Shown in pieces: positions 31,621 to 42,689 of a stretch of 64,000 nucleotides of DNA (positions within the stretch are counted from its first letter, which is position 1; every line of letters starts with the position of its first letter). Under the pieces are notes generated by a model that was not told the DNA's origin, did not search any database, and saw only the letters and a list, made by a program, of their open reading frames with translations. The DNA comes from Gnetum montanum. Its lineage: Eukaryota > Streptophyta > Gnetopsida > Gnetales > Gnetaceae. The stretch is from positions 795,250-859,249 of the forward strand of contig MNCI01002813.1 of the NCBI GenBank assembly GCA_015680685.1, given 5' to 3'. Both the position numbers and the translations under genes were made by a program.

Positions 31621-32837
31621 AAATGTTGACACCAATTGTATCTATAGAGGCATGCACTGATATCACTAGCAATCATCAGTAGCATCCAAGAAGTCAAGTA
31701 ATGATGATGCTAATGGTGGCTAAGGAAGCAAAAATTGACAATGTCAATGGTCATTATCAATAACCAAGGAAGCAATGAATGGTAGTATCAAGAGTATCCA
31801 TGGTCACCATGGACTATCAAAAATCTTAATAGATATTTTGGCAATAGTAGTTATGATGATGGTAGTAATGGTGTAGGTCACGTAAGGAAGGTAACAATGC
31901 ATAATAAGGGATGCCACTAGAATTAATTGAAACTCACATATTTTGACCCTTGATGAAAGATCATTTTCATCTATATGCCATCATGATGCAACATAGTGGA
32001 TAGTTTTTTTATGACCTTCTTGATTTTTTCTCTACTTTTAGATTATTTCAACTAAAATTATATTTTGAAAACTTTGTATTTGGAAACATTGAGAAAATGT
32101 ATATATACTTATGATTTTTCTACTTTCCATATCCATGATTGGTTTTTTTAAAGGAAATATTGAAATATAATTACTTCAAAGATTAAATAGAAATAGTTAA
32201 AAAATCATTGGTTTTGAAAATATGGATCATATGATTCTAAAGTAAAAAGAAAAAATCTCAAAATTTATGACTTATCACTAATATGAACCATTAATACCAT
32301 AGAATGTAAGACATTTATTTTTCAATAACCAATTAGATTTAAACTAAACTAGTTAGAAGTAAAGACTATTGATTTAATAAATTATATTTTTAAAAATATC
32401 CAATGTTAGTAAAGTTTTATGGTAATATATTTCAAGGTTGCTTATTAATAGAGTTCATTAACCAAACCAAAAAAAAATATGATATTTAACATGGCTTTCT
32501 TCTTATGATAACCACATTATTTTATTCAAATAGTTAGCTCATTGTTTTGCTAAGTAAGAACCTATGAATTCAAGTCATACATAGTTCTAATTGTGTGAAT
32601 ACATGTACTTGTTTGAATTAATAATATACATCTATGATATTTTGTAGGTAGAAAACCTTAGAAATTATTTACATCTATAATATACTTAAGCATTAAAGAT
32701 GTGTTTCAATATAAAATTATTAATATTATAAATATAATCATAGAGACATAAGTTGCAAATTTTGTAAAACAAAATTTATTATCAAATTTAGGTAAATTAT
32801 TACATGAATATAAGAGAATCCAATTATGTCATAGATT
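31621..32837. other. Unassigned AT-rich DNA
   Basis: An imperfect ATGGT/GATGGTAG-rich stretch lies at 31,690-31,880, then very AT-rich sequence. The right part probably belongs to the 3' side of the Merlin-like element below, but I see no terminal inverted repeat. Confidence 0.3.
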
Positions 32838-33025
32838 CTAAGTTGGGGGAAGATATGAAAAATCAACAATATATTTAACAAGCATAAAAAATGCATCTTT
32901 CTTTCTTGGTGCAAATTTTATTCTTCACATGTACTCCATCAAATATGGTTCATGTAGTTCTTGTTGTGATCCATTTCATGGAATATGGGCTTTTACAACT
33001 TACCATGTACTTTCAATAGTATTAG
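32838..33025 (-). pseudogene. Merlin/IS1595-like transposase, C-terminal half (split by LE-2)
   Basis: Reading down from 33,025 in the frame set by the other half across the LE-2 target site, the sequence gives TIESTW, VVKAHIP, ELHEPYLMEYM and DAFFMLVKYI, ending at a TAG at 32,838. These match the end of the ISXO2/IS1595 DDE domain (T-N-T-I-E-x-x-W, K-x-x-x-P, Y-L-x-E-F-M-W, D-A-F). The catalytic Glu of T-I-E lies just past the insertion point. Three stops replace likely Trp or Arg codons. Dead gene. Confidence 0.85.
33021..33025. repeat. Target-site duplication of LE-2, left copy
   Basis: ATTAG directly before the LTR start TGATGAG, identical to 40,470-40,474. Confidence 0.95.
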
Positions 33026-33969
33026 TGATGAGTGGCAAGGTACCCCTACACTCAACCATACGAAATGAGCATAGCACGCACAATCCGGTCAAACTCCATA
33101 GACTAAATGCCTAAACACCACAAGGAATACTTGGGGTTAATTAATCATTGTCTTCCCAGACTTACTTGTTGTTGTCAGAGTGTATGGTTAAGTAAGTCCG
33201 AGGTATATGTTTTTTTTGGTCTTTTCAGGATTAGCTCCTATGTTAAAGGGTGAAGGGTTGAGAGACTAAAACTAACTCTAACTACAACACTAAGTCCTAG
33301 CGTCAGCATCCATTCCCACTTGTCGTACACACCTTGAACTATGCAACTATGGCTACCAAATGCTAATCATTATTAGGATTACCACATGTAACGCATGTGC
33401 TCGAAGTGGTCATACTAAGGCACCTAACTAGCCCAAGTGTGATGAGCAGCCGATTCCTTGACTAGTTGTACACATCTATAGATGCTCGTAATCAAGTTGT
33501 ACTTGTTCCACATTCTAGGAGATAAGGGTGAGAGAATCTAATCACGATGAGTAGCCAATTTCTTGGCTAGCCGTACACATTTTTCAATGCTTGTAACCAA
33601 GTCGTACTCATGCCATGCTACTAGGAAAGTAATAAATAACATCAAATAAACATATCCATGTACTGCAAGGTTTATCCACAAAGCTTGTCTTTATTGCCAT
33701 ACACAACTTGTGTTCAGGTACAAAGCTGCTCGAATAAAGAACCATTAACTTGGGGGACTCCTACTATGGGCACATGGAAAATATTCTATCTCTAGGGTGA
33801 TCAATCTACCAGAGCTTCTCTACTTCTAACCTCTATATGGAAATGAGAGGAGTGTCTCCTCTTATTTATAGATTTGGCAGCAGACCACGATATCGCATAC
33901 ATCATATCACAGGGGATGATGTGATATCATGTACGTGATATCGCGGCTTGTGCATATCGCATCTCATCA
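33026..33969 (-). repeat. 3' LTR of LE-2
   Basis: 944 bases, TGATGAG...CTCATCA. TATA box near 33,861-33,870 (minus). 42 bases shorter than the 5' LTR, chiefly because of fewer palindromic GATATC words near its U3 end. It contains an imperfect internal duplication of about 100 bases (33,440-33,520 against 33,542-33,615). Confidence 0.95.
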
Positions 33970-36140
33970 TACCCTCATGACTGAATGAAAACTCATCCTC
34001 GAGTTCCTTACAATAATATCCAAAAGGTATGGAATTATTAAGGGGAATGGAACTAATGGGATGACATGTGAGCGGATCATTATTACAAGAATTAACAAAA
34101 CTGGTGTTCATGACTACAAGGGTGAACACCTTATTACAATGACATCAGGCCTTTGTTGGCAGCTTGAGAGAAAGAGAGAGATAGAAAGAAGTGTTGCTAC
34201 TGCCAATGCCAAGATTGCACCTTCATTGTCCATCCATAAGTGTGTCCTTGATCTTGCTCCTTGCATAGCTGCTTCAATGCTACCCCATTCCAAGTGTTTG
34301 CTCCAACGCCAGATCCAATCCATTGTTTGCATGATCGCCATCTACACACACAACATAATCATATATTAGCAAGGGTAATTGAATCATCATGTAATTAATA
34401 CCTTTCTTCGATGTAAGTCCATTGGCTAGGTTGTGGTCTGGCTGATATGGACCTGGGAAGATGTAGTAATGATGACTACCGAAGGTGTAGGGGTTAGGAA
34501 GAAAATCAAAAAAAGTGGGCCCTGTACCCCCATGACTAATCGTGAACCTCTGGTAGCATTAGAATGGAGAAAGAAAAGGAGTAAGAAAGATAGGTAAAAA
34601 GGGACAACTGAAAACATCAGTGAAACGGATGTCAAGATGGGAATGAAAAAAATAATAATTAATTGCAAAATGTTAAGGAAAAGAAGTTAACTAATGCTCC
34701 AAATAGGAATGTCAGTGGGTCCTCCCCAAAGTAGGCGCATGCCATTAATTCCCTGACAGACCCACATTCAAGGAGTCTGTAGGCTCTAGGAATGTCTTTT
34801 GGAACAAGAGTTAAAGTCTTAACCACAAGAATTTACCGAAAAGAAAAAAATGTATCCACCAAAAAAATACACACACTAATGATACAACCAGCAATGAGGT
34901 GAACAATGAAGAGAAGAATGGAGAGGAGAGAAATGGAATGGAATCCCAAGAACAAGGTGGTGTACAGCCCCTTGTGTGTTTGATGATTAATGTGACTTGG
35001 CAAATCTCATTCCAACTCTGGGCTCAAACCAACCACTTCCAGTGACTTTGCATCAATGCATTCGGTTAAACCATCCACTCCAATAACGAGGATGCATCAT
35101 CAAAGAGCCACCACCATTCCGACGAAACAAAGGAGACAATGGGAGGCAAGAAGGGCCTTAGTTAGAGGGAACACTTTTGGTTCCATAACCAGTGCTTGTA
35201 GCCCAAATTTTATTTCATCTAAGGGGTGTGCTTTGAATTCTAACTTTCATCATTTTTTGTTTTGTTTTGTGTTTTTATGCATGAGAACCACACCATGCAA
35301 AGACTTCTTATTTTTATTGTCTCAACTTCCGATAACTGGGTAACATCGGAAAGGTAATAAAATTCAAGAAGGGAACATCCAAGCACCCAAGAGAATGGTC
35401 AACACAAAAACATCAAGTTCTCTTGAAGTCACACCCTTTGCAATCCTTGAGTCCTTCCTTAGTTTGAGAAATACCCAATCACTGATTCGTTAAAGTTCTT
35501 ATTAGAAGGGAATTGTACATTTCCAAGCCAAGAGAAACCATAGAAATTGATGGATGGATGGATGAAGTGATCTCATTGCCTACCATATCAAAAGAAACAT
35601 ACCTTAGTATCAACATTGTAACTTAAAGGTAAAAAACAAACATTAGCAATTAATATGAAAATAGTTCATACCATTGGTCCTAACACTTATTGGGTGATGA
35701 ACTTACATGGTGGATGGCGCGCACACACACACACACAAAATAGAAAAGTATAATGATGGTGTAAAACAAAAACAGAAAAAATTAAAGAAATTTGTAAAAA
35801 AAAAAATGTGTAAAACGAAAACGTTGTAAAAAAATTGAAAAAGAACTGAGGACCCCATATGGTTAGCATAGGTGGCCATCTCCCCCATAACTGAGTTGTA
35901 AGGGAGAGATCCGAAATAATGAGCATCTATTTGGATTTCGAAGAAGTGCCCAACTTCTCCCAATTGATGATCTTAAGTTGAGAGGTGGAAGTTGGTGAAG
36001 CTCACATTCCAATGTGTCTATGCCACAGTTGTTGGCATGAGTTGTCTCCTCAGTTCCATGCATATTTTCTTGCTCTTTCGAGTGACTATCAACCACGGGG
36101 TGTCTACTACTGGTTGCGTGGTTGCTACATATAGGCATCT
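33970..36140 (-). other. Non-coding 3' internal region of LE-2
   Basis: The stretch next to the LTR (34,000-33,970) matches the 3' ends of LE-3 and LE-4, including a short G-rich CATGAGGGTA where a polypurine tract belongs. At 34,342-34,401 there is a 60-base intron-like segment (donor AAAGGTATTAATT, acceptor GTGTGTGTAG) directly before ATGGCG at 34,341. The 75-codon frame that follows is not alignable with ORF2. Block 34,690-35,030 matches the conserved non-coding block of LE-1 and LE-3. A GCGCGCACACACAC repeat lies at 35,718-35,737. The rest is unassigned and might contain captured sequence. Confidence 0.5.
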
Positions 36141-36700
36141 TTATTTCTCATTCGCATAGACATACCTCTCACATGGATACATATCCTCCATGTCATCACC
36201 CGATGAATCACTATATGTGATGCATGGAACTTTCCTCTTCTCAATCTTTTTGTAAATATTCATCTTAGAAATTTGCAAGGAAAGATCACGAATTCCTAGG
36301 TACATGTCTACAATACTTAGCCATGGTCTTCCCATTATAATGGGGAAGCCCCCTTCATTGTTAACCTTAATCACCAAGAAATCGGCTGGGTATGACCACC
36401 CACACACAGTGGTGATAATGTCCTCCACCAATCCTAAGGAAATGAAGATGGACTAGTCAGCCAACTCCAATTGTATGTTACTCTTCTTAAGTTGGGGCAG
36501 GTTCCAGGCTTGATATATCTTTTGTGAAATTAGGTTGACTTCGAAACCTGAGTCAAGAAGAGCTTGATGTGGTGCATTTCCGATGATCTGTAAATGAATT
36601 AAGGGATTCCCAGGGTCAGATAGTTTCCTAGGAAGGTGTCCCACCTTTATCCAGTCAATTACAATATGTATCAACATAACCTTATGCGTACTTAGTTGTT
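36141..36700 (-). pseudogene. Aspartic protease of LE-2
   Basis: The active site near 36,540-36,565 reads ALLDSGFEVNLIS, with D-S-G intact, in an ORF ending at 36,453. After one stop the domain continues at 36,431: CGWSYPADFLVIKV, FPIIMGRPWLSIVD (intact G-R-P-W-L) and KRKVPCITY. It would cleave the Gag polyprotein. Only one stop and a shift separate the halves, so this is the best preserved enzyme in the window. The pol polyprotein fades right after it, near 35,870, with no RT. Confidence 0.85.
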
Positions 36701-37292
36701 GGACTAAAGGGTTCTCCGAAGCATTAGTGGTTAGAGGCCTATACATGTGCCCAACTTCTTGTTGTTTCAAGAGTTTATCTAGGCTCCTAATTCCAAAAAA
36801 GGGTCTCTTATTTGTATAGTTGTCAGAACTAGCACCTGGTTGGATATTTACATGCTGAATATTTACATCTCTCACGACGTTATGTTGCTGCAGTTGGGTA
36901 GGTAATTTCCCCTGCATTGTTGGAATAGGTTGCATGGGAACTACAAGTGGAAGAGGTGCGGGTGGAGTTAGAGGATGGGCTAAATGTGAGATATCTCTCG
37001 AAGAAGAAGGAGTCCTCCTAAAGTACTCCTGAACTTGGTAGTGATGTTGAGGAGTAGTATGACCCATAGAGTCACCTCGAGAAAATGGCTACTGCACATA
37101 ATAACCGTAAGGATCGGGCTGTCGATAAGGGTACTGATGTGTTAGCGGTGGCATCCCCCATGACTATGGGTATTGCCACTACTAATGTTGTCCAATAGGC
37201 TATGGAGGCGTTCCACTTGGTTAATATGTTAAGGGTTGGTGGAACTGCCTTGGGTTACCTTGTGGATAAGGTAACCTTTGGGGTGTTTTCCA
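36701..37292 (-). pseudogene. LE-2 gag-protease linker
   Basis: Open up to the ATG at 37,067, rich in Pro, Gln and His (for example LTPPAPLPLVVPMQP), as in the C-terminal third of LE-1 gag. It connects gag to the protease in the same frame as the active site. Confidence 0.65.
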
Positions 37293-39350
37293 TTAATTAA
37301 GTCTTGGATTTAACACATACACCCCAAACTCCTGCGGATGTGAAATAATTGGGCAACATCCCTTAGGATGGTCATAGTAGTAAACCTCACATCCACTATC
37401 ATCATCTAAATCAAAATTCATAGCCTCATCGGAGATAGGAATTTTTCCCTTACCCTTGTTATGTTCAGGGCTTAAGTTTCTCTGCTTGGTTTTGCCTTTG
37501 TCACTACTTTGTTCTACCTTAGACTCTTCTATGATTTTTAAGACTGTTTCTATTCTTGAGTCTAAGGAATTCCACATTTGGTCTACCTTAGCCGATACCT
37601 CTATTGTTAACTTTTGGATCTGTAAGATTTTCCAATTCACCAACTCTTCAAGTGGTTACTCATCCTCCTCATCATAGAATTTCACTCCCTTCTTGCGAAG
37701 GGAAGGATTGCAGTTGTATTCTTCCACACTTTCCCTCTTACATAGCTCACCCTCTTCTTGCACTACTTGTTCCAACAAACTTTCAACTTCATGGGCTCTC
37801 AGTTGGGAAAGTCTCCCTTGGGTGTAAGTCCCAAGAGTTCTTCTCGTTTCATTCCTTAGCCCATCCATGATGTGGCGAAGTTGATTCCGCTTAGCATACC
37901 CATGGCCCAAGCAACGATGTAGCAGTGTATAGTAATGGGCCATCACAGCATCCAAGGGTTCATAAGCACCTTGTTTCTAGCCTTGGATCTGCTTACGCAA
38001 ATTGGACACTCTGGAGTATGTTTGATATTTTTTGTTGAACAGTTCGAGCATCGTACTCCACCTCCTAATGGTTTTTTGTTCTAAGGACCAGTACCAGCTC
38101 TCTACTTCTTTGGTGAGTGTCCTTGGGAACAACTTAAGCTTCTGCCACTCATTATCTGGAGTATGTTTGATATTTTTTGTTGAACAGTTTGAGCATCGTA
38201 CTCCACCTCCTAATGGTTTTTTGTTCTAAGGACCAGTACCAGCTCTCTGCTTCTTTGGTGAGTGTCCTTGGAAACAACTTAAGCTTCTGCCACTCATTAT
38301 CTATATTTTTCAAGGCACAAGAATCATGGAATTCCTATAAAAGATGTTGAGGATCAGCGTTGTATCCTCCTTCAAAATGTGGGATATTATTTATGTCGAA
38401 ATGCTTGATCCTACTATCTTTTAAGTGCCTTGTGGGGATCCTAACTACCTCTATGATGTATAGCATGCTTCAAGTTGTGAGTAGGGATTCTTCATGATCA
38501 TCCCTGTCATGATGTATGTGATGTCATCATGGTGGTTCCCTACTCTCCCTAAATCCTTGCCCTTGTCCTAACTCCCTACCTTCCTATCGAGGTCTTTCAT
38601 CTTCCTTACTTTTACCCTCTCCGTTGTGCTCATGATGGTTGCACCCAGATGTGGAAGAAGAGGGTGAATGGTGAGATGAAGGAGAAGAGGAAGGGGATCC
38701 ATCACCATGGCGATGTTTCTTACCTTATCTTTGGCTGCTTCAGCCTCGATCGTTGTGACGATCAGAGTGTCCACCCTTAGTGTGAGTGGTTATTCCTACC
38801 ATGAACAATTGGTGTTCATAGGGATCAGAACCCGTAGCATGTATAGTTGATCGAAGGCCCTAATGCCTAACCTCTTCACCATTATGAGGAGGAGGAACAT
38901 CATTTCCTAAGAAACCCATCATGAGGGGTTCCTTGTCTTCTATTTCACTAAGGACATGGGGGATCTTTCCCTTCAACAATGAGTGTTGGCTCTCCTGCCT
39001 TTCATCCCTCATACATTGCAAAGTGATGGGATGATAATCCCTTATATCATATTCTCTAGCAACGTATTCAGTGAATAAGTCCTGCATGTCAATCTGTGCC
39101 AAGGCACGGAGGAGCATGTTTGGAATAGATCGATCTGGTGGTAAAACTATGTTACCAAACAAATCTCTCCAATGCAACTGTTCATCCTAATGGAGGATAA
39201 AAGTGTAATCAAGAATATACTCATCAGGATGAGTATAAACTATCTTATATTGTTTAGGACTTGGCTGGTTTAGGTTATGTGTATGTCGCTGACTGTCTTT
39301 CTTGTTATCCCTAGGTGAGTTAACCTTATGAGAAGAAGCGATTTTATTGG
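37293..39350 (-). pseudogene. Gag of LE-2
   Basis: The N-terminal part at 38,860-39,177 reads WRDLFGNIVLPPDRSIPNML and is followed by a Ser/His-rich stretch. The capsid core reads EWQKLKLFPRTLTKEAESWY near 38,100-38,290, then HGYAKRNQLRHIMDGLRNET and QVVQEEGELCKRESVEE at 37,656-37,955. The knuckle near 37,370-37,410 reads CEVYYYDHPKGCC, with Tyr in place of the second Cys. A 145-base tandem duplication (38,011-38,300) disrupts the core and shifts the frame. Otherwise this is the best preserved gag here. Confidence 0.85.
38011..38300. repeat. 145-base tandem duplication inside LE-2 gag
   Basis: Units 38,011-38,155 and 38,156-38,300 are nearly identical, with about four differences by eye. 145 is not a multiple of three, so the duplication breaks the gag frame. 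The few differences suggest it arose late in the life of the copy. Confidence 0.95.
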
Positions 39351-39464
39351 TGTGCTATTCATTGTTATATATGTTCTTATTTAACTAATTAACCCAAAGG
39401 TTTTTTAAGGCTCAAAATAATGTGAAATATTTCCTAATGTTCTAATTAGCGTACAAACACTTAG

Positions 39465-39482
39465 TCCCCAACAACGGTGCCA
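39465..39482 (-). promoter_or_regulatory. Primer-binding site of LE-2
   Basis: On the minus strand TGGCACCGTTGTTGGGGA, one base from the LTR; tRNA-Asp type with three differences. Confidence 0.9.
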
Positions 39483-39483
39483 A

Positions 39484-40469
39484 TGATGAGTGGCGAGGTA
39501 CCCCTACACTCAACCATACGAAACGAGCATAGCACGCATGATCCGGTCGAACTCCATAGACTAAATGCCTAAACACCACAAGGAACACTTGGGGTTAATT
39601 AATCATTATCTTCCCAGACTTACTTGTTTTTGTCCCTGTGTATGGTTAAGTAAGTCTGAGGTATATGATTTTTTTGGTCTTTTCAAGTTTATATCTTATG
39701 CTAAAGGGTGAAGGGTTGAGAGACTAAAACTAAATCTAACTACAACACTAAGTCCTAGTGTCAGCATCTATTCCCACTTGCCCTACACACCCTAAACTTT
39801 GCAACTGTGGCTACCAAACGCTAATCGTTACTAGGATTACCACATGTAACACACGTGCTCGAAGCGGTCGTACTGAGGCACCTAACTAGCCTAAGTGTGA
39901 TGAGCAACCGATCCCTTGACTAGTCGTACACATCCGTAGATGCTCGTAATCAAGTCGTACTCGTCCAATGTTCTAAGAGATAAGGGTAAGCGAATCTAAT
40001 CACAATGAGTAGCTGATTCCTTGGCTAGCCGTACACATTCGTCAATGCTCGTAACCAAGTCGTACTCATGCCGCACTACTAGGAAAGCAATAAATAACAT
40101 TAAATAAATCTATCCATGTACTGCAAGGTTTATCCGCAAAGCTCATCTTTATTGTCTTACACAACTTGCGTTCAGGTACAAATCTGTTCGAATAAAGAAC
40201 TGTTCACTTGGGGGACTCCTATTGTGGGCACATGGAAAATATTCTATCTCTAGGGTGATCAATTCGCCAGAGCTTCGCTACTTCTAACCTCTATATGGAA
40301 ATGAGGGGAGTTCCACCTCTTATTTATATATTTGGCGACGGACCGTGATATCACGTACGCAATATTGTGTACGCAATATTGCATACGTGATATCGTAGGG
40401 GATGCGATATCATAGCGGCCGCAATATTGCATACACAATATCGCGGCTTGTGCATATCGCATCTCATCA
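39484..40469 (-). repeat. 5' LTR of LE-2
   Basis: 986 bases, TGATGAG...CTCATCA. U3 (40,335-40,469) is packed with palindromic words: GCAATATTGC, GATATC, GCGGCCGC and TACGCAATATTGTGTACG. A TATA box, ATATATAAATAAG, follows at 40,320-40,332. It has the same internal duplication of about 100 bases as the 3' LTR (39,898-39,975 against 40,003-40,075). Confidence 0.95.
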
Positions 40470-40474
40470 ATTAG
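40470..40474. repeat. Target-site duplication of LE-2, right copy
   Basis: ATTAG directly after the LTR end CTCATCA; identical to 33,021-33,025. Confidence 0.95.
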
Positions 40475-40880
40475 CATAAACACCTATGTTTGAATTGTTA
40501 AAGTGCAATGAATGATTCATCATTCTATGATCCAATGAAAGTTAATAAAGCTATTTTGAGTCATAATATTTTTACATGTCACTATATATAATGTTGCTAG
40601 GTTTGATCCACTCATAAATGTAATCTATCATTGTGTCTTTACAACTATTTGAAGAAGCTATGAGAAACATATTATTAGAATCTTTTTCAATTCCACCAAA
40701 TACCAAACAATCTAGCACATGCCTATCTCTGTTATATTTTTTTCTTGCCAAATTTTGATTCATCAGTGTCTACAATCTTTCCTAGACCTCCAATTTTCTA
40801 TGGATTCTTCAATAAAACATCCTTACATACATTTCTACAAAAATTAAACTAGTCAACTAAAATATGTTTTGATACTTGAT
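40470..40880 (-). pseudogene. Merlin/IS1595-like transposase, N-terminal and central part (split by LE-2)
   Basis: Minus strand from about 40,880: FNFCRNVCKDVLLKN, then KIVDTDESKFGKKKYNRDR, VFGGIEKDSNNMFLIA, IKPSNIIYSD and MMNHSLHFNN, ending GVYAN at the LE-2 target site. This is the ISXO2/IS1595 DDE domain used by eukaryotic Merlin transposons: first catalytic D in T-D-E-S-K-F-G, second in I-Y-S-D, and the Glu in T-I-E beyond LE-2 (33,018). All three acidic residues are kept, but about five stops in this half show a dead gene. Merlin transposases cut and paste their own DNA. Upstream sequence (an N-terminal zinc finger is usual) is not recognisable. Confidence 0.88.
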
Positions 40881-42500
40881 TTTGGACTTACAAATTCTCA
40901 TTTTAGTATTTCTAGCTCCAATCATACATAATAAATAAATTTTTTTGGATATTTAACTTTGAATTCTAGATCCAAGTTTCAAGATGAATGTTTTTTTTAG
41001 CATCACATCAAAAATATACAAATCTTATTCCTTCTTTCTTTAAAGAATCATTTCTCATATTTATCAGTATTATTCTAATAAATGTTTTCTTACCAAGTTG
41101 GAAAGGTTGCAGATCTTTCGCCTCACCCATTTTCAACTCACATCTCAAGCATCCAAGTTCAATCTGGACAATCATTAATTGGTTCATCTCTTGCAGCTAT
41201 GGGAAAGACCTTTGTGTTCCAGTTACACTTAGCATCAATAATCTCTACAAGGAAGCTTTCCCTTTTTATTATGTGGAGTGACCATTGGAACTCTCTCTAT
41301 CCTTAATTGAGAACTCTTTGCCTCATCTAATTCTATGTCATTCTATTTTGTAACAAGCCAGTATGTGTGGACATTTGGTTATGCCCCAACTTGGGTTTCC
41401 TCCTTTAATACTCATTTATTTCTAAGGCGTTTCTGAATGTCCTTCACAATACTCTCATTTTTCCCTTTCCTTTAACCCTATGACTTATTCAAGTTGTAAT
41501 TGGTGCACCTTTAATTGATGCACCTTTAATTTCAATAAAACTTGTTTACTAGTTAATGCTTATTTTGTACTTTTTTGATTTTTTTGGCTAGGATTTTTAT
41601 TTTTTCTGCTTGGATGTTTAGTATCTATGTTTATGCACTTCTAATGATTTTTTCTTTTTTACTTTTATCTATTTTCTTTTGTTATGTTTCTGAAGAGTTT
41701 GGCTTCATGTTCTAGGATTTGCTTAGAATCTAGTTCCAAAGAGGCATTAGTATCTTCTTCTTTTTTCATTTTTCTTTTTTTTCTTTCTTTTATTTTTTTA
41801 TTTTTGTGGTGTGGTTTATGCATCCAAGTATTGAAAAATTCTTATCTTGTTTTAGACCATCATATGACAACTACCACAACAATATTAACAACTCTTTCAT
41901 AGGAAGGTACCACAAGCATCATTTACTCCCAATAGTAATGCAAATATAGAGGTATGTAAATGGAGGACATTTTTATTTTTTATAATATAGACTACCAAAA
42001 TAGTTTAGATTTTACTTTGAAAAAGTACTAATCATTTCTAATGTACAAATAGAACTAAATGTTTAAAGACTTGTTAATAGCTACCAAAATTTCTCAAGTT
42101 TTCAGGAAAGCCTATTTTGTTTTGAAAAATGTAAACATGCATGACTAAAGGTCAAATCATTTGAAAATTATTTGAATAATGAATATAATGAAGCATTTTG
42201 TGTGTATATGGCTCCATATGTAGAGGGTGGAGATCTTGATGGTAATCTTCCAATGCTTGTTTGGAGAACAACATTAGCATGAACAAGGTTAACCAAGTAA
42301 TTCAATGCTTTCTCAAAAATCATAGGGATGATCCTTTAGAGTTGGAGGGAAAATACAAGCATTTGCTAGAGTAGGTCTTAATTCATGGATCCATTAATTT
42401 GGTTTTTCCTCCAAAAATTTATTGTTTGTTGTTATGGCCAATGATTTTTTTACCAAAAATCTTTAAAAATTAATTTAATTAATTATAAACTTATACATAA
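40881..42500. other. Unassigned DNA, AT-rich
   Basis: Nothing recognisable. The left part may be the 5' side of the Merlin-like element. Two copies of TGCACCTTTAATT lie at 41,504-41,535 and a T-rich run at 41,750-41,810. The open stretches at 41.0-41.9 kb look like chance. Confidence 0.3.
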
Positions 42501-42527
42501 TACTTGCCTACATTTTACCTTCCTTGT

Positions 42528-42612
42528 GGGTTTGACTTGGCAGTTACTAGAATAAGGTTAAGAGCTAGTTGGGAGTGGCAATCTAAAAGTTCCAAGTTTA
42601 ATCCCAAGCCTC
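42528..42612 (+). repeat. tRNA-derived SINE-like module 1
   Basis: Pol III promoter-like boxes: TAAGGTTAAGAGCTAGTTGG (box A region) and AAGTTCCAAGTTTAATCCC (box B-like, against GGTTCGAATCC). The spacing of about 35 bases and the wording fit tRNA-derived SINE heads. No clear tail or target duplication. Confidence 0.35.
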
Positions 42613-42689
42613 AATTTTCCTATTTTTAACATCAATATTTTTTAAATATTTTTAAAAAAATTTAATATTATTTTATTTCATCCTACCTT

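Larger units (their letters stand above)
33026..40469 (-). mobile_element. LE-2: complete Athila-like LTR retrotransposon, gag-PR only
   Basis: 7,444 bases with two LTRs, a perfect 5-base target duplication and a tRNA-Asp-type primer site. It is inserted in a Merlin-like transposase pseudogene whose reading frame is continuous when the element is removed. Internal order on the minus strand: primer site, gag, protease, then about 2.1 kb of non-coding sequence where RT, RNase H, integrase and ORF2 would be. By eye the LTRs differ by roughly 8 percent in the part compared, mostly CpG-type transitions, so it is old but younger than its host element. Confidence 0.95.

Noticed and set aside
34114-34341. 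75-codon ORF on minus as a real gene in LE-2
   Set aside because: It is not alignable with ORF2 or any family I know. The start after an intron-like acceptor is suggestive but not enough for a gene call.
35687-35963. Phe-rich minus ORFs with a CVCVCA stretch
   Set aside because: They read through an AC dinucleotide repeat and T-rich DNA; no family.
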